Assembly: GCA_016937345.1 (NCBI GenBank)
Contig: JAFGWE010000041.1
Span: 1 to 46,413, forward strand
Origin: Methanomicrobiaceae archaeon
GTDB lineage: Archaea > Halobacteriota > Methanomicrobia > Methanomicrobiales > Methanomicrobiaceae
Length of the DNA stretch: 46,413 bases
Reading direction: 5' to 3'
The notes beneath the pieces are model-generated. The model was not told the origin of the DNA, ran no database searches, and saw only the letters and a list, made by a program, of their open reading frames with translations. The translations under genes and the position numbers were made by a program. Every line of letters starts with the position of its first letter. Position 1 is the first letter of the stretch. Of this stretch, positions 16,833 to 28,930 are shown in pieces.

Positions 16833-18248
16833 GTGACAAAATTTAATGATTCATCAATGAATTTCTCTTTTACCAAATGGAGTTTAGAAAGACTACCTGA
16901 ATATATCTGGATTGGTTTAATTTTTGGTTATTATGGGCGAAATGAGGGAATGAGGAGGTTATTTCTAATTTGTAAAAAATTACTCGAGATTGCAGAATCT
17001 ATTGCTCTTCCAAGAATGTCAGAAATTTTTTCATTAAATGATGCTGAACAAAGCAAAGTCTATCAGGAAATACTCAAAATTATTTCGAAGGATGTTCTTT
17101 CACCTCTAACACTCATCTTTACGTATAGTACCAATCCATTGTTTGCAGAAAATTTTGTAACCATTCAGACATCTGTTGATGATAGACTCAACATATTAAT
17201 GGAAATATTAAGAAAAACTACAAATAACCAGTCTGAATTATCAACCGATATTAGATATATCGTTTTATTTTATCTTTCATTATCAAATAAATTACATCTT
17301 GGAACCCGGGAGCAGGTTGACTTACTAACTCAATATTCCTTGATGAACCATGAGAATCCGGTGATGCAACAAGCCAGGCCTTTCATAAGATCAACTGAAG
17401 TCATGGTGTTTAACTTATTTGAGATTTCAAATGAAGAATATACATCGTTATTTTGGGAGAGGGTGAGTAAAATGACAGAATGCAGTTTATTTAAAATACA
17501 ATTTGATGAAGAAAAAAGAGATACTGATCACTACATCCATTGTTTAAAAGAAATTTATTCGTATTTATGTGAATTGTTTACAAATGCATCTCCACTTGAT
17601 AATAAAATGCTTGTTTTACTTGGTATTGCAACCTACTCTTTCAAACGGATCAAGGAAGTTTCTGATCATAAATTGTTTAATACTATCGTAGGCAGGAGTT
17701 CTGTAAGGGTTCTGATTGAAAACTACATTATGATGAAATATCTCGTAAAGAATGAATCCTCATATGAGGATATTTGGAGAGATTTTCAAGAATATGGAAT
17801 TGGGCAGTTTAAACTTATTGTTGAAAAATCAAAAGAGCATTCAACTGTCAGAGAAACATCACATGTAGATTACAAATATTTGGATATTTTAGTAAGTGAT
17901 TTTAAACATGAATATTTTTTAGATATGGATACACGATATTTTGATAATCTAAACATTCGTAAAAAAGCAGAGATTGTTGATGAAAAAGAACTTTATGATT
18001 TATATTATGATTATGACTCTGCTTTTGAACATGGTCTTTGGGGAGCAATCCGTGAGAGTTCTTTACTAAGTTGTAATAATCCACTTCACCACTATCATTG
18101 TGTTCCGGATATCAATGATGAGCAGAATCTCAAAAGTGTCTGGCCGGATTGCATAATGGTAATGAATAAAACAATCGATGTTCTTGATGAATTATATGGG
18201 ATTCCAGATTCTTTGGTAAGGGGGATTTTAGATTTTGAAAGAGAATGA
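16833..18248 (+). CDS. DUF5677-like protein, first gene of a two-gene cassette
   Basis: A 471-residue, mostly helical protein without signal peptide or clear membrane segment. Residues about 280-430 resemble DUF5677: GRSSVRVLIENYIMMKYLVK near 287, and YYDYDSAFEHGLWG near 392, the Arg/Glu and Tyr-Ser-His pattern of that family. The N-terminus has a Trp-rich helix (KWSLERLPEYIWIGLIFGYY). The family's biochemical role is unknown; the arrangement recalls HEPN-like helical domains, but I see no RxxxxH catalytic motif. The GTG start follows AAAGGG. The next gene starts 14 bases before its stop, so they are coupled. The gene is much more A/T-rich than the amino acid genes and probably acquired. Confidence 0.7.
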   Translation: MTKFNDSSMNFSFTKWSLERLPEYIWIGLIFGYYGRNEGMRRLFLICKKLLEIAESIALPRMSEIFSLNDAEQSKVYQEILKIISKDVLSPLTLIFTYSTNPLFAENFVTIQTSVDDRLNILMEILRKTTNNQSELSTDIRYIVLFYLSLSNKLHLGTREQVDLLTQYSLMNHENPVMQQARPFIRSTEVMVFNLFEISNEEYTSLFWERVSKMTECSLFKIQFDEEKRDTDHYIHCLKEIYSYLCELFTNASPLDNKMLVLLGIATYSFKRIKEVSDHKLFNTIVGRSSVRVLIENYIMMKYLVKNESSYEDIWRDFQEYGIGQFKLIVEKSKEHSTVRETSHVDYKYLDILVSDFKHEYFLDMDTRYFDNLNIRKKAEIVDEKELYDLYYDYDSAFEHGLWGAIRESSLLSCNNPLHHYHCVPDINDEQNLKSVWPDCIMVMNKTIDVLDELYGIPDSLVRGILDFERE

Positions 18249-19338
18249 TTTACTATTTGAAGAAATTTGTTCGATCCAGTCAGATTACAAATATATTCTT
18301 GAAAAAATCGTTGATAAAGTATCTTTTGATGATATTTCAAATGCAATCCTCGATGAAATTAGCATATTCTGGTCAACTCGATTCGAAATAGTTGACTTAT
18401 ATTTACGTAATCTATCTCCCTCCCATGATGCTTATGCATTTACAGGTGCGACTTTCCTAGATTTAGAAAAATTAGAACATTTTTCATTCGTTTTGCTAGG
18501 GGATATTCATATTCTTGATGATCAAGTGTCTTTTTATGCAAGTCTTGCTGCTACTTTAAAAGACTCTGAATTTACTCCTGATTTGAAAAAAGCGATTGTG
18601 AATTCAATTAGAAGTAATCTTGAGATACTTTCTAAGTATGGTAACAACATTTTAATTTTGCCTTTAAGGTCTTCTGAATCAGAATATAGAAAATTAATTG
18701 CGAAGAATATGGATTCTATATTTTTAGATTTATTCAAAGAACCTCCTGCATCTATGGAAGAATATTTTGCAACTTATAAAACAATTGATGCTATTTGCAA
18801 TGGTTTGCGTGATGAAAGCTCTAAATTAATAATTCTATCTGATACTGATGACATTTCCAAGCCATTTAGAGAAAGATTGAGTATCGCTATAAAGGATGAG
18901 AGTTTGTCGTTGGAAAATGATGAGTCAATTGGTTTTAAATTTTGGACTATTGTGGGAGGTCATCTTGGCCAAGCATTAAGCGTCATTTTTTCCTGTGTAA
19001 TGTACAATATAACACCATTTCTCAGATATTCTGTTGCATTCTTTTATGTATTATTATTAAGTCAAAATTTTTCAGAGCAGGCGAAAATTTCGCCAATTTT
19101 TTTCAAATTCCGTCTTGCCCGAGCAATTTATGGGAATTTTAAAATTGAACATTTCAGGAATGTTGATTTTGATGATTATTGTTCTGTTGTAAAGGAAAGT
19201 AATTTTTATTTGAATCTTCTTTCTGCGTTTCCAGTTCAATCAATCGAAAGTGTTTCTGCTAAAGAAATAAACAATGTTATTCAAGGAAGGCTAGATATGT
19301 TCTATTCTCTATTCGAAAAAAATACTGGTGAAATTTGA
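18235..19338 (+). CDS. Unrecognised helical protein, second gene of the cassette
   Basis: A 367-residue protein I do not recognise. It is acidic and helical throughout. Noteworthy stretches are LLGDIHILDDQVSFY near residues 88-102, a Ser/Glu-rich linker, and two hydrophobic helices at about 237-280 (LGQALSVIFSCVMY and SVAFFYVLLLS) that could be buried helices or weak membrane anchors. The TTG start overlaps the preceding gene by 14 bases; no in-frame ATG lies near. It converges with leuB 30 bases away. A joint function with the DUF5677-like protein, possibly defence, is inferred only from overlap, composition and the nearby restriction system. Confidence 0.65.
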   Translation: MKENDLLFEEICSIQSDYKYILEKIVDKVSFDDISNAILDEISIFWSTRFEIVDLYLRNLSPSHDAYAFTGATFLDLEKLEHFSFVLLGDIHILDDQVSFYASLAATLKDSEFTPDLKKAIVNSIRSNLEILSKYGNNILILPLRSSESEYRKLIAKNMDSIFLDLFKEPPASMEEYFATYKTIDAICNGLRDESSKLIILSDTDDISKPFRERLSIAIKDESLSLENDESIGFKFWTIVGGHLGQALSVIFSCVMYNITPFLRYSVAFFYVLLLSQNFSEQAKISPIFFKFRLARAIYGNFKIEHFRNVDFDDYCSVVKESNFYLNLLSAFPVQSIESVSAKEINNVIQGRLDMFYSLFEKNTGEI

Positions 19339-19368
19339 ATATATAATGGTGGTTTAAAAAATAATTTT

Positions 19369-20493
19369 TTATCCATTCAGGATATCTTTTGCAATCCACT
19401 CGCCGATATCAGACGTTCCCATTGAACCGCCCATATCCTTTGTGACTGCCTTTTTCTCAATCGAATGCTCAATTGATCTGACAACAGCCGTTGCCGCCTC
19501 TTTTTCTCCGAGTGTGTCGAGTAAAAGGGAACCTGCCCAGATTGTTGCAAGTGGATTTGCGATATTTTTGCCTTTGTATTTGGGTGCTGAACCGTGAATC
19601 GGCTCAAACATTGACGTTCCCTTCGGGTTGATGTTTCCGCCCGGCGCAAGTCCCAGTCCTCCCTGGATCATCGCACCGAGGTCTGTAATGATGTCGCCGA
19701 ACATATTCGGGGTTACAACAACATCGAACCACTCCGGATTTTTGACAAACCACATTGTAATTGCGTCAACGAAGTTGTACTCGGTTGCAACGGCAGGGTA
19801 GCTCTTCTTTGTCTCCTCAAAAACCTCACGCCAGAGGCCGTAAACGTCTGTTAAGACATTTGCCTTGTCAACCGATGTCAGCTTCTTATCACGTGTCATT
19901 GCAAGATCAAAAGCATACTCCATCACACGCTTTGAGCCCTGCCGGCTTACAACACCTATCTGGTATGCAAGCTCATCGGCATCGGTCTCAACATCAATGC
20001 CGAACTTAACGCTGTATAAATCCCGAATGACAGAAAGCTCATCCCTCTGCTTACCGGATTTTGCCCTTGCGCCGATTCCCACATAGAAGTCCTCGGTGTT
20101 CTCACGGACGACGACAAAGTCGATGTCACTGGGATTTTTGTTTGCAAGCGGTGTCTCAACGCCTTTTAAGAGTTTGATGGGCCTTAAGTTTACATACTGG
20201 TCAAAGTAAAAACGGAGTGCAAGCAAAATTCCCTTCTCTAAAATTCCGGGCTTCACCCTGTCATCGCCGATTGAGCCGAAGTAGATGGTTGAGAACTTTG
20301 AAAGCTCCTTTAATTCATCTTCTGTAATCAGCTCACCGGTCTTTAAATACCTCTCCGCACCGGTATCATAGTCGGTCCAGTCTATATCAAAGCCGAACTT
20401 TTCTCCTGCAGCATCCAGAACTTTTCTTCCCTCGGTGATTATCTCAGGGCCGATTCCGTCGCCCGGCATACACGCCGCTTTATATGTGGTCAT
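19369..20493 (-). CDS. leuB: 3-isopropylmalate dehydrogenase (isocitrate/isopropylmalate family)
   Basis: NAD-dependent oxidative decarboxylase of 374 residues. It acts on 3-isopropylmalate in leucine synthesis and, with CimA in this cluster, on 3-methylmalate in the citramalate route to isoleucine. Family landmarks: PGDGIGPEI at the N-terminus, [12 protein letters not shown], the DAITMW and [25 protein letters not shown] metal/substrate region, and the adenosine loop [18 protein letters not shown]. It is last in the minus-strand operon, 19 bases after leuD, with GGAGAT before the ATG. Isocitrate dehydrogenase activity is a formal alternative, but the operon makes LeuB the best call. Confidence 0.93.
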   Translation of the reverse strand: MTTYKAACMPGDGIGPEIITEGRKVLDAAGEKFGFDIDWTDYDTGAERYLKTGELITEDELKELSKFSTIYFGSIGDDRVKPGILEKGILLALRFYFDQYVNLRPIKLLKGVETPLANKNPSDIDFVVVRENTEDFYVGIGARAKSGKQRDELSVIRDLYSVKFGIDVETDADELAYQIGVVSRQGSKRVMEYAFDLAMTRDKKLTSVDKANVLTDVYGLWREVFEETKKSYPAVATEYNFVDAITMWFVKNPEWFDVVVTPNMFGDIITDLGAMIQGGLGLAPGGNINPKGTSMFEPIHGSAPKYKGKNIANPLATIWAGSLLLDTLGEKEAATAVVRSIEHSIEKKAVTKDMGGSMGTSDIGEWIAKDILNG

Positions 20494-20512
20494 ATCTTAT
20501 TATCTCCGTTTT

Positions 20513-20980
20513 TCATCGTTTCTTTGCGTATTCAACAAGACCGCCTGCTTCAACAATTTTCATCATGAACTCCGGAATCGGATCAAGCGGATATATTCTG
20601 CCTTCTGATTCAATATATGACTCCTTCAGGTTCACTGAGGCCTGTTTTCCGTCGGATATCTCATCTGTGTGCTCGCAGACAACCGGAAGAATGCCTGTGT
20701 TTATCGCATTTCTGTAAAATATTCTTGCAAATGATTTTGCAACAACAAATTCTATCCCTGCGCCTTTCAGTGCAATCGGTGCATGCTCACGTGACGAACC
20801 GCATCCGAAATTGCGGCCTGCAACAATTATATCGCCCTGCCTGGCCTCTTTTGCAAATTCATCACGGGTTCCCTCAAAGGCATGTGATGCAAGCTCTTTT
20901 GGATCATAGATTGTTAAAAACCTGCCAGGAATTATTGCATCCGTATCTATGTCATCACCAAATTTCCATACTCTTCCCAT
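20513..20980 (-). CDS. leuD: 3-isopropylmalate dehydratase, small subunit
   Basis: Small (swivel-domain) subunit of the aconitase-like isopropylmalate isomerase, 155 residues. It carries GDDIDTDAIIPGR at the N-terminus and the signature GRNFGCGSSREHAP, whose residues hold the substrate. It pairs with LeuC from the gene three bases upstream. In methanogens such LeuCD enzymes can process both isopropylmalate and methylmalate, which fits CimA in the same operon. Normal length for the archaeal type. Confidence 0.95.
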   Translation of the reverse strand: MGRVWKFGDDIDTDAIIPGRFLTIYDPKELASHAFEGTRDEFAKEARQGDIIVAGRNFGCGSSREHAPIALKGAGIEFVVAKSFARIFYRNAINTGILPVVCEHTDEISDGKQASVNLKESYIESEGRIYPLDPIPEFMMKIVEAGGLVEYAKKR

Positions 20981-20983
20981 CTC

Positions 20984-22234
20984 TCACACCTCCCTTGGAT
21001 CGGTTATAACACCCTTTATTGCACTCGCAGCCGCGGTTGCAGGTGAGGAAAGATAGACAAATGCCTCTGTGCTTCCCTGTCTTCCCTTAAAATTCCTGTT
21101 TGATGTCGAAAGCGAGACTTCTCCCGGTGCCAAAAGCCCGAAGGCGCCGCCCATGCACGGCCCGCAGCACGGTGCCTCAACAAGTGCTCCTGCCTCAACA
21201 AACTTCTCGATAAGACCTGCCCTTAAGACTTTCATGTACTCATCCTTTGATGCGGGAACTATTATCACACGGACGTCATCGGCGAATTTATTGTCGCCTA
21301 AAACCCCGGCAGCCTCTGCAAAATCCTCATATCTTCCGTTTGTGCATGACCCGATGAAAACCTGATCAATATGTTTTCCTGCAACTTCCGACACATCAAC
21401 GACATTGTCAACATTGTGCGGAACGGCAACTTTCGGGTTTATCTCTGATACGTCATAAGAGCGCTCCTCAAAGAATTTCGCATCCGAATCGCTTGAAAGT
21501 GAAAACTGCTCACAGTCGCATCTTCCCTTAAGATACTCCCATGTCTTTTTATCAGGCGGAACTATTCCTGCCTTAGCCCCCATCTCAATAGCCATATTTG
21601 AGCATGTCATCCTTCCCGGAATGTCCATGTCGGAGAATGCACTTCCGCAGAACTCAAGCGCCCTGTATGTCGCGCCGTCTGCGCCGATATCGCCTGCAAG
21701 GTTGAGAATTAAATCTTTTGGACCTACACGGTCCTGGAATTTACCGTTCGCATCTATTTTTATGGTCTCCGGAATTCTGAAATACAGCTCTCCGAACTTA
21801 AGGACATATGCCATGTCTGTTGAGCCGATTCCTGTTGAAAACGCACCCAGAGCTCCATATGCACATGTATGTGAATCGGACCCGACTATGATGTCGCCGG
21901 GCTTCACCCTTCCCTTCTCGGGAACAACCTGGTGGCAGACGCCCTCTTTTATGTCGTAGTTGAAAATTCCCTGCTCTTTTGCAAACTCTCTCATCATCAC
22001 ATGGTTTTTTGCAGCACTTATGGAGTCTGCCGGAATCTGATGATCAAAGAGCATTATGACTTTTTTCGGGTCAAAGACCTTTGAACCTTCCATCTCCTTA
22101 AATACATTTATTGCAAGAGGCCCTGTGATATCATGTATCATTGCGCCGTCAACGGGCGCCATCACTACTTCACCTGCACTGCACTCTTTTTTGCAGTGGC
22201 TGGAGAAGATCTTCTCTGATATTGTATATCCCAT
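20984..22234 (-). CDS. leuC: 3-isopropylmalate dehydratase, large subunit
   Basis: Catalytic Fe-S subunit of isopropylmalate isomerase, 416 residues, cytoplasmic. The aconitase signatures are present: [24 protein letters not shown], cluster cysteines in IGSCTNGR and in CCGPCMGG. A homoaconitase of the coenzyme B pathway belongs to the same family, but operon neighbours favour branched-chain synthesis. I take ATG 22234, because GTGAT lies just upstream as ribosome site; a GTG three codons earlier is open. A 55-base gap separates it from ilvH, with an inverted repeat CTGATTTT/AAAATCAG (22247-22254 and 22295-22302) across it that might modulate readthrough. Confidence 0.95.
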   Translation of the reverse strand: MGYTISEKIFSSHCKKECSAGEVVMAPVDGAMIHDITGPLAINVFKEMEGSKVFDPKKVIMLFDHQIPADSISAAKNHVMMREFAKEQGIFNYDIKEGVCHQVVPEKGRVKPGDIIVGSDSHTCAYGALGAFSTGIGSTDMAYVLKFGELYFRIPETIKIDANGKFQDRVGPKDLILNLAGDIGADGATYRALEFCGSAFSDMDIPGRMTCSNMAIEMGAKAGIVPPDKKTWEYLKGRCDCEQFSLSSDSDAKFFEERSYDVSEINPKVAVPHNVDNVVDVSEVAGKHIDQVFIGSCTNGRYEDFAEAAGVLGDNKFADDVRVIIVPASKDEYMKVLRAGLIEKFVEAGALVEAPCCGPCMGGAFGLLAPGEVSLSTSNRNFKGRQGSTEAFVYLSSPATAAASAIKGVITDPREV

Positions 22235-22298
22235 TTTAATCACTGTCTGATTTTTTGCTTTTTTAAATTTTTACTGCATTATTATGATTCTTTTAAAA

Positions 22299-22802
22299 TC
22301 AGGTGCGTATTGTTCCTGAACCTGATCCTCTCTGAAGAGCGACACTTCCTGTTCTAACAAGCTCCAGTATTCCGTAGGGCTTTAAAAGGGTCTCAATCGC
22401 AGAGATCTTTTCAGAATCTCCTGTTATCTCTAAAACAAGAGTCTTTACGCCTACGTCTATTATTTTTGCCCTGAATATGCCTGCAATCTGCATAACTTCT
22501 GATCGGGGTGAACCGGATTCCGCATGAACCTTTATCAGTGCAAGTTCGCGTTCGACATGCTCTTTCTCCGTGATGTCTGTTATTTTTATTACGTCAATTA
22601 ATTTGTTGAGCTGTTTTTTAACCTGCTCAATGTGCATATCATCGCCTATAACAACTATTGTAATCCTGCTCATATCGGGCTCTTCACAGGTTCCTACTGC
22701 AAGGCTTTCAATATTAAATCCGCGTCTTGAGAAAAGGCCGGAAACTCTTGCCAGAACACCCGATCTGTTCTCAACAAGTACGCTCATTATATGCTGTTTC
22801 AT
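22299..22802 (-). CDS. ilvH: Acetolactate synthase, small (regulatory) subunit
   Basis: Regulatory subunit of acetohydroxyacid synthase, 167 residues. An N-terminal ACT domain (HIMSVLVENRSGVLARVSGLF, then GFNIESLAVG) binds branched-chain amino acids for feedback inhibition, and the second domain (about 85-160) has the usual RSEVMQIAGIFRAKIIDV. The ATG overlaps the stop of ilvB by four bases (ATGA), so the two subunits are translated together. Length is normal. Confidence 0.96.
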   Translation of the reverse strand: MKQHIMSVLVENRSGVLARVSGLFSRRGFNIESLAVGTCEEPDMSRITIVVIGDDMHIEQVKKQLNKLIDVIKITDITEKEHVERELALIKVHAESGSPRSEVMQIAGIFRAKIIDVGVKTLVLEITGDSEKISAIETLLKPYGILELVRTGSVALQRGSGSGTIRT

Positions 22803-24496
22803 ATCTCATTTCCCCCGTTTGGATTATGTTTGCCTATCATTTCACTGATTGCAGCGCCTGCAGGAACCATCGGGAATACGTTCTCTTCCCTTTCAATTCG
22901 GAAATCCAGAAGATACGGGCCGTCATAGCTGATTGCGGTCCTGAGAGCCTCCTCAACCCTGTCTGTCGACTCAACTCTCATGCCTTCAATTCCGTATGCC
23001 TTTGCAATTCCCACAAAATCAACTGAAGGGAGCTCCGTATATGAATATCTTCTGTCGTAGAAGAGCTCCTGCCACTGCCTGACCATTCCGAGATACATAT
23101 TATTTAAGATTACAATCTTTACCGGAATGTCATACTGTGCAACTGTTCCAAGCTCCTGAATGTTCATCTGGAAACTTCCGTCACCTGCAATCACAACAAC
23201 AGTCTCCTCCGGTTTTGCAAACCAGGCTCCCATTGCCGCCGGGAATCCGAATCCCATCGTACCGAGACCGCCTGAAGTTATCCACTGTCTTGGCTGTTTA
23301 AACCCGTAGTGCTGTGCAGCCCACATCTGGTTCTGGCCAACCTCGCTTACGATAATTCCTCCGCCGTTTAAGATCTCGGAAAGTTTTCTGATGACATACT
23401 GCGGGTGAAGTCTGCCGTCGTTTACAAGCATGAGCGGATGATTTTCGCGCCATGACTTCACCTGCTCAATCCACGGTTCACAGAAGCAGCCGTTAATTTT
23501 AGCCATATCTGTCATATCCGAGAGGACTGACTTTGCATCACCGACAATCGGAACGTCGGGGTTGATGTTCTTTCCAATCTCTGCCGGATCAATGTCTATG
23601 TGAATTACCTTTGCATTTGATGCAAATTTGCTTATATTTCCGGTGACCCGGTCGTCAAACCTGGCTCCGACTGCAATTAACAGATCGCACTCTGTTATGG
23701 CATAGTTTGCATACTCAGTCCCGTGCATTCCAAGCATTCCGAGATTTAGCGGGTGATCTGCAGGAAGTGCTCCAAGCCCCATTAATGTTGTTGTAACAGG
23801 AAGGCAGAAGAGCTCTGCAAATTTAACAAGCTCTTCTGATGCATCTGCAGCTATTATACCGCCGCCCGCATAAATTACCGGCTTTTTTGCTTCTGATATC
23901 AGTTCAAGCGCCTTTTTTATCTGTTTGGAATGCCCTTTTAATGTAGGTTTATATCCTCTTAATTCACAGTCGGCTGAAAGAATTTCAGCAGGATCAATTT
24001 GCTCTGTCAGCACATCCTTTGGAAGATCAATTAATACAGGGCCTTTTCTTCCTGTTCCCGCGATAAAAAACGCAGATTTTACAATCCTTTTTATCTCCCG
24101 TGTGTCTTTTACAAGGTAATTGTGCTTTGTGACAGGCAATGTGATTCCTGTGATGTCAGACTCCTGAAATGCATCATTTCCAAGCATTCCTGTCGGAACC
24201 TGGCCGGTAAGGGCAACGACCGGCACTGAGTCCATGTTGGCGGTGGCAATTCCTGATACAAGGTTGCAGGCTCCCGGGCCTGATGTTGAAAGACAGACTC
24301 CGACTCTTCCGCTCGCTCTTGCATATCCGTCGGCTGCATGGACTGCAGCCTGTTCGTGCCTCACGAGGATGTGCTTTAGGTTTGCATCATATAATTCGTC
24401 ATATATAGGAAGGACGGATCCTCCCGGATAGCCGAATATGATATCCACACCTTCGTCTTTTAAACTTTCAATCAGTATTGCTGCTCCGGTTTTCAT
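22799..24496 (-). CDS. ilvB: Acetolactate synthase, large (catalytic) subunit
   Basis: Thiamine diphosphate enzyme of 565 residues that makes acetolactate (valine, leucine) and acetohydroxybutyrate (isoleucine). Catalytic E48 is in RHEQAAVHAADGYAR; the FAD-binding middle domain and the ThDP motif GDGSFQMN...ILNN followed by LGMVRQWQ are present. Its first 29 bases overlap the end of cimA; AGGAAA stands before the ATG. Context shows coupling of citramalate-derived 2-oxobutyrate supply with acetohydroxybutyrate synthesis. Confidence 0.97.
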   Translation of the reverse strand: MKTGAAILIESLKDEGVDIIFGYPGGSVLPIYDELYDANLKHILVRHEQAAVHAADGYARASGRVGVCLSTSGPGACNLVSGIATANMDSVPVVALTGQVPTGMLGNDAFQESDITGITLPVTKHNYLVKDTREIKRIVKSAFFIAGTGRKGPVLIDLPKDVLTEQIDPAEILSADCELRGYKPTLKGHSKQIKKALELISEAKKPVIYAGGGIIAADASEELVKFAELFCLPVTTTLMGLGALPADHPLNLGMLGMHGTEYANYAITECDLLIAVGARFDDRVTGNISKFASNAKVIHIDIDPAEIGKNINPDVPIVGDAKSVLSDMTDMAKINGCFCEPWIEQVKSWRENHPLMLVNDGRLHPQYVIRKLSEILNGGGIIVSEVGQNQMWAAQHYGFKQPRQWITSGGLGTMGFGFPAAMGAWFAKPEETVVVIAGDGSFQMNIQELGTVAQYDIPVKIVILNNMYLGMVRQWQELFYDRRYSYTELPSVDFVGIAKAYGIEGMRVESTDRVEEALRTAISYDGPYLLDFRIEREENVFPMVPAGAAISEMIGKHNPNGGNEI

Positions 24497-25982
24497 TTTC
24501 CTGCCTCAGTAATCTGTTCATGCCTGCTATTACCGCCTCGACACTTGCTTCTATTATATCTGTTCTTGCGCCTCTGGAAGTAATTACTCTTCCGTCTTTT
24601 CTGAGTTTTACGTAGACATCAACCATGGCATCCGCACCTCCTGTTATTGCATCGACATGATACTCTTCAAGTTTTATGTCGCCAAGCATCGAAACAGACT
24701 GCTGGAGGACGTTTAAGGTCGCATCAACAGGCCCTGTGCCGGTGGATGCGCCTGTAACCTTCTGACCGTTAACAACCATGGTTGCGGATGCTGTCGGTAT
24801 CGCATTGCTTCCTGATACAACAGTAAACTGCTTTAAGCTTATTACAGGTTTGCATTCGAGAAGCATAACAGAATCTGCGATTGCCATAACATCCGCATCT
24901 GTTACCTTCATGCCCTTATCGCCGATTTTTTTAACCCTTGAGACGATCTCTGCAAGCTGCTTCTCACCGGGACTGTATCCCAGCTCTTTCAGGGCAGACT
25001 GTACAGATGCCGTTCCTGAATGCTTTCCGAGGACTATCCTTCTCTTTCTGCCGACTGTTTCAGGAGACATCGGTTCGTATGTGGATGCGTCCCGCAATAG
25101 TCCGTGTGCATGGATTCCGCTTTCATGCGTAAATGCCATTGAGCCCACTATCGGTTTGTTTGTGGCTAAAGAAACCCTTGTAAGCTGTGATACAAGCGTT
25201 GACAATGAATAAATTTTTTTCTTGTCAATTCCTGTGTCGTAGCCGTAGAGCTTCTCAAGAACCATTACAACCTCTTCAAACGGTGTATTTCCTGCCCGTT
25301 CACCCATACCGTTCACTGTTGTGTGGGCACATGTTGCTCCCGCCTTTAAAGCCGAGATGGTGTTTGCAAGGGCAAGACCAAGATCGTTGTGGCAGTGTAT
25401 GCTCAAAGGAGCAAGGCAGAGAGGAGGTATAATCTCCGCAGTTTTTTCAGGTGTCAGAAGTCCTACAGTATCGCAAAAACAGAGCCTGTCAGCTCCGCAT
25501 GAAACTCCGTCTCTGAAAAGTTCAAAAAGATACTGCTGGTCAGCCCTCGATGCGTCCTCGCCGGAGAGCTCAACAATAAGTCCTCTCTCTTTGGCGTATG
25601 CGACGGTTTCCATCGCCATTTTATAGACTTCTTCGCGGTTTTTCCCGAGTTTCTTTGTTATATGAAGATCTGAAACAGGAACCACGAGATGCACTGAATC
25701 TGCACCACATTTGACCGCAAGATCGATATCCCCGGCTTTTGCCCTTGAATATGTACAGATCTCAGCCTTCAGTCCGGCATCGGATATCAGCCTTATTGCT
25801 TCCCTTTCTCCTTCGGATGCGATTGCAGACCCTGCTTCAATCACATTGACACCGATTAGGGAGAGTTCTTCAGCTATCTTTAGTTTCTGTTCTGGCGTTA
25901 AAGAGACGCCGGGTGTCTGTTCCCCGTCACGAAGTGTCGTGTCCAGGAAACGGATTTTTTTATTGACAAATAAAGCACTCAC
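24468..25982 (-). CDS. cimA: (R)-citramalate synthase
   Basis: Condenses acetyl-CoA with pyruvate to give citramalate, the first step of the threonine-independent isoleucine route of methanogens. The 504-residue protein has the HMGL-like barrel ([18 protein letters not shown]; metal ligands in HCHND) and the C-terminal LeuA dimer/regulatory domain (about 380-490). I call it CimA and not LeuA because it shares EAGSAIASEGERE with the characterised M. jannaschii CimA, where LeuA has EAGFPASS, and because a second, LeuA-like gene is divergent from it. The start is GTG 25982, with GGGAG about 12 bases upstream. It heads the minus-strand operon and overlaps ilvB by 29 bases. Confidence 0.9.
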   Translation of the reverse strand: MSALFVNKKIRFLDTTLRDGEQTPGVSLTPEQKLKIAEELSLIGVNVIEAGSAIASEGEREAIRLISDAGLKAEICTYSRAKAGDIDLAVKCGADSVHLVVPVSDLHITKKLGKNREEVYKMAMETVAYAKERGLIVELSGEDASRADQQYLFELFRDGVSCGADRLCFCDTVGLLTPEKTAEIIPPLCLAPLSIHCHNDLGLALANTISALKAGATCAHTTVNGMGERAGNTPFEEVVMVLEKLYGYDTGIDKKKIYSLSTLVSQLTRVSLATNKPIVGSMAFTHESGIHAHGLLRDASTYEPMSPETVGRKRRIVLGKHSGTASVQSALKELGYSPGEKQLAEIVSRVKKIGDKGMKVTDADVMAIADSVMLLECKPVISLKQFTVVSGSNAIPTASATMVVNGQKVTGASTGTGPVDATLNVLQQSVSMLGDIKLEEYHVDAITGGADAMVDVYVKLRKDGRVITSRGARTDIIEASVEAVIAGMNRLLRQENENRSSNTD

Positions 25983-26024
25983 TCATAGGATTAGACTCCC
26001 ATTAGATCTTTATCCGGCAGCCGC

Positions 26025-26143
26025 TATATATGTTTTTGTAAAAAAGGGCATAAAGTGCACCAGGTAGGGCACATTTGGATCGCCATGCGCACCAATATTT
26101 ATCAGAATGATGTAATTTTGCACCACTCGGGAAAGGTTTATAA
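26025..26143. promoter_or_regulatory. Divergent cimA/leuA control region with three GCACCA boxes
   Basis: Identical GCACCA hexamers begin at 26057, 26089 and 26120, i.e. 32 and 31 bp apart, three helical turns each. TATATA at 26025-26030 is near-symmetric and could serve either direction. A second, strong BRE/TATA (GAAAGG then TTTATAA at 26137-26143) follows the third box and best fits leuA. The regular spacing suggests cooperative binding of a regulator on one face of the DNA. Confidence 0.5.
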
Positions 26144-26186
26144 TGTCTCAAAGCATTGTAAATTGGTATGTCTCAAAAAGACGGGA

Positions 26187-28801
<2,615 letters not shown>

Positions 28802-28812
28802 ACAGATTTAAA

Positions 28813-28842
28813 AAAACCTGAATTTAATAATACTCAGGTTTT
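28813..28842 (+). terminator. Hairpin terminator after ilvC
   Basis: AAAACCTGA (28813-28821) pairs perfectly with TCAGGTTTT (28834-28842), with a 12-base A/T loop and a T-ending arm. It starts 11 bases after the ilvC stop codon. Confidence 0.6.
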
Positions 28843-28930
28843 ACCGGACAATCTGGAAACATTTGTTGTCCGTACAAATTAATACCAAAACCTCATTTAA
28901 AAATAAAACCATACTTTTCTGTTAATTCCA

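Noticed and set aside
24778-25212. 144-codon plus-strand open frame within cimA
   Set aside because: Antisense of a well-conserved enzyme gene; typical low-stop shadow.
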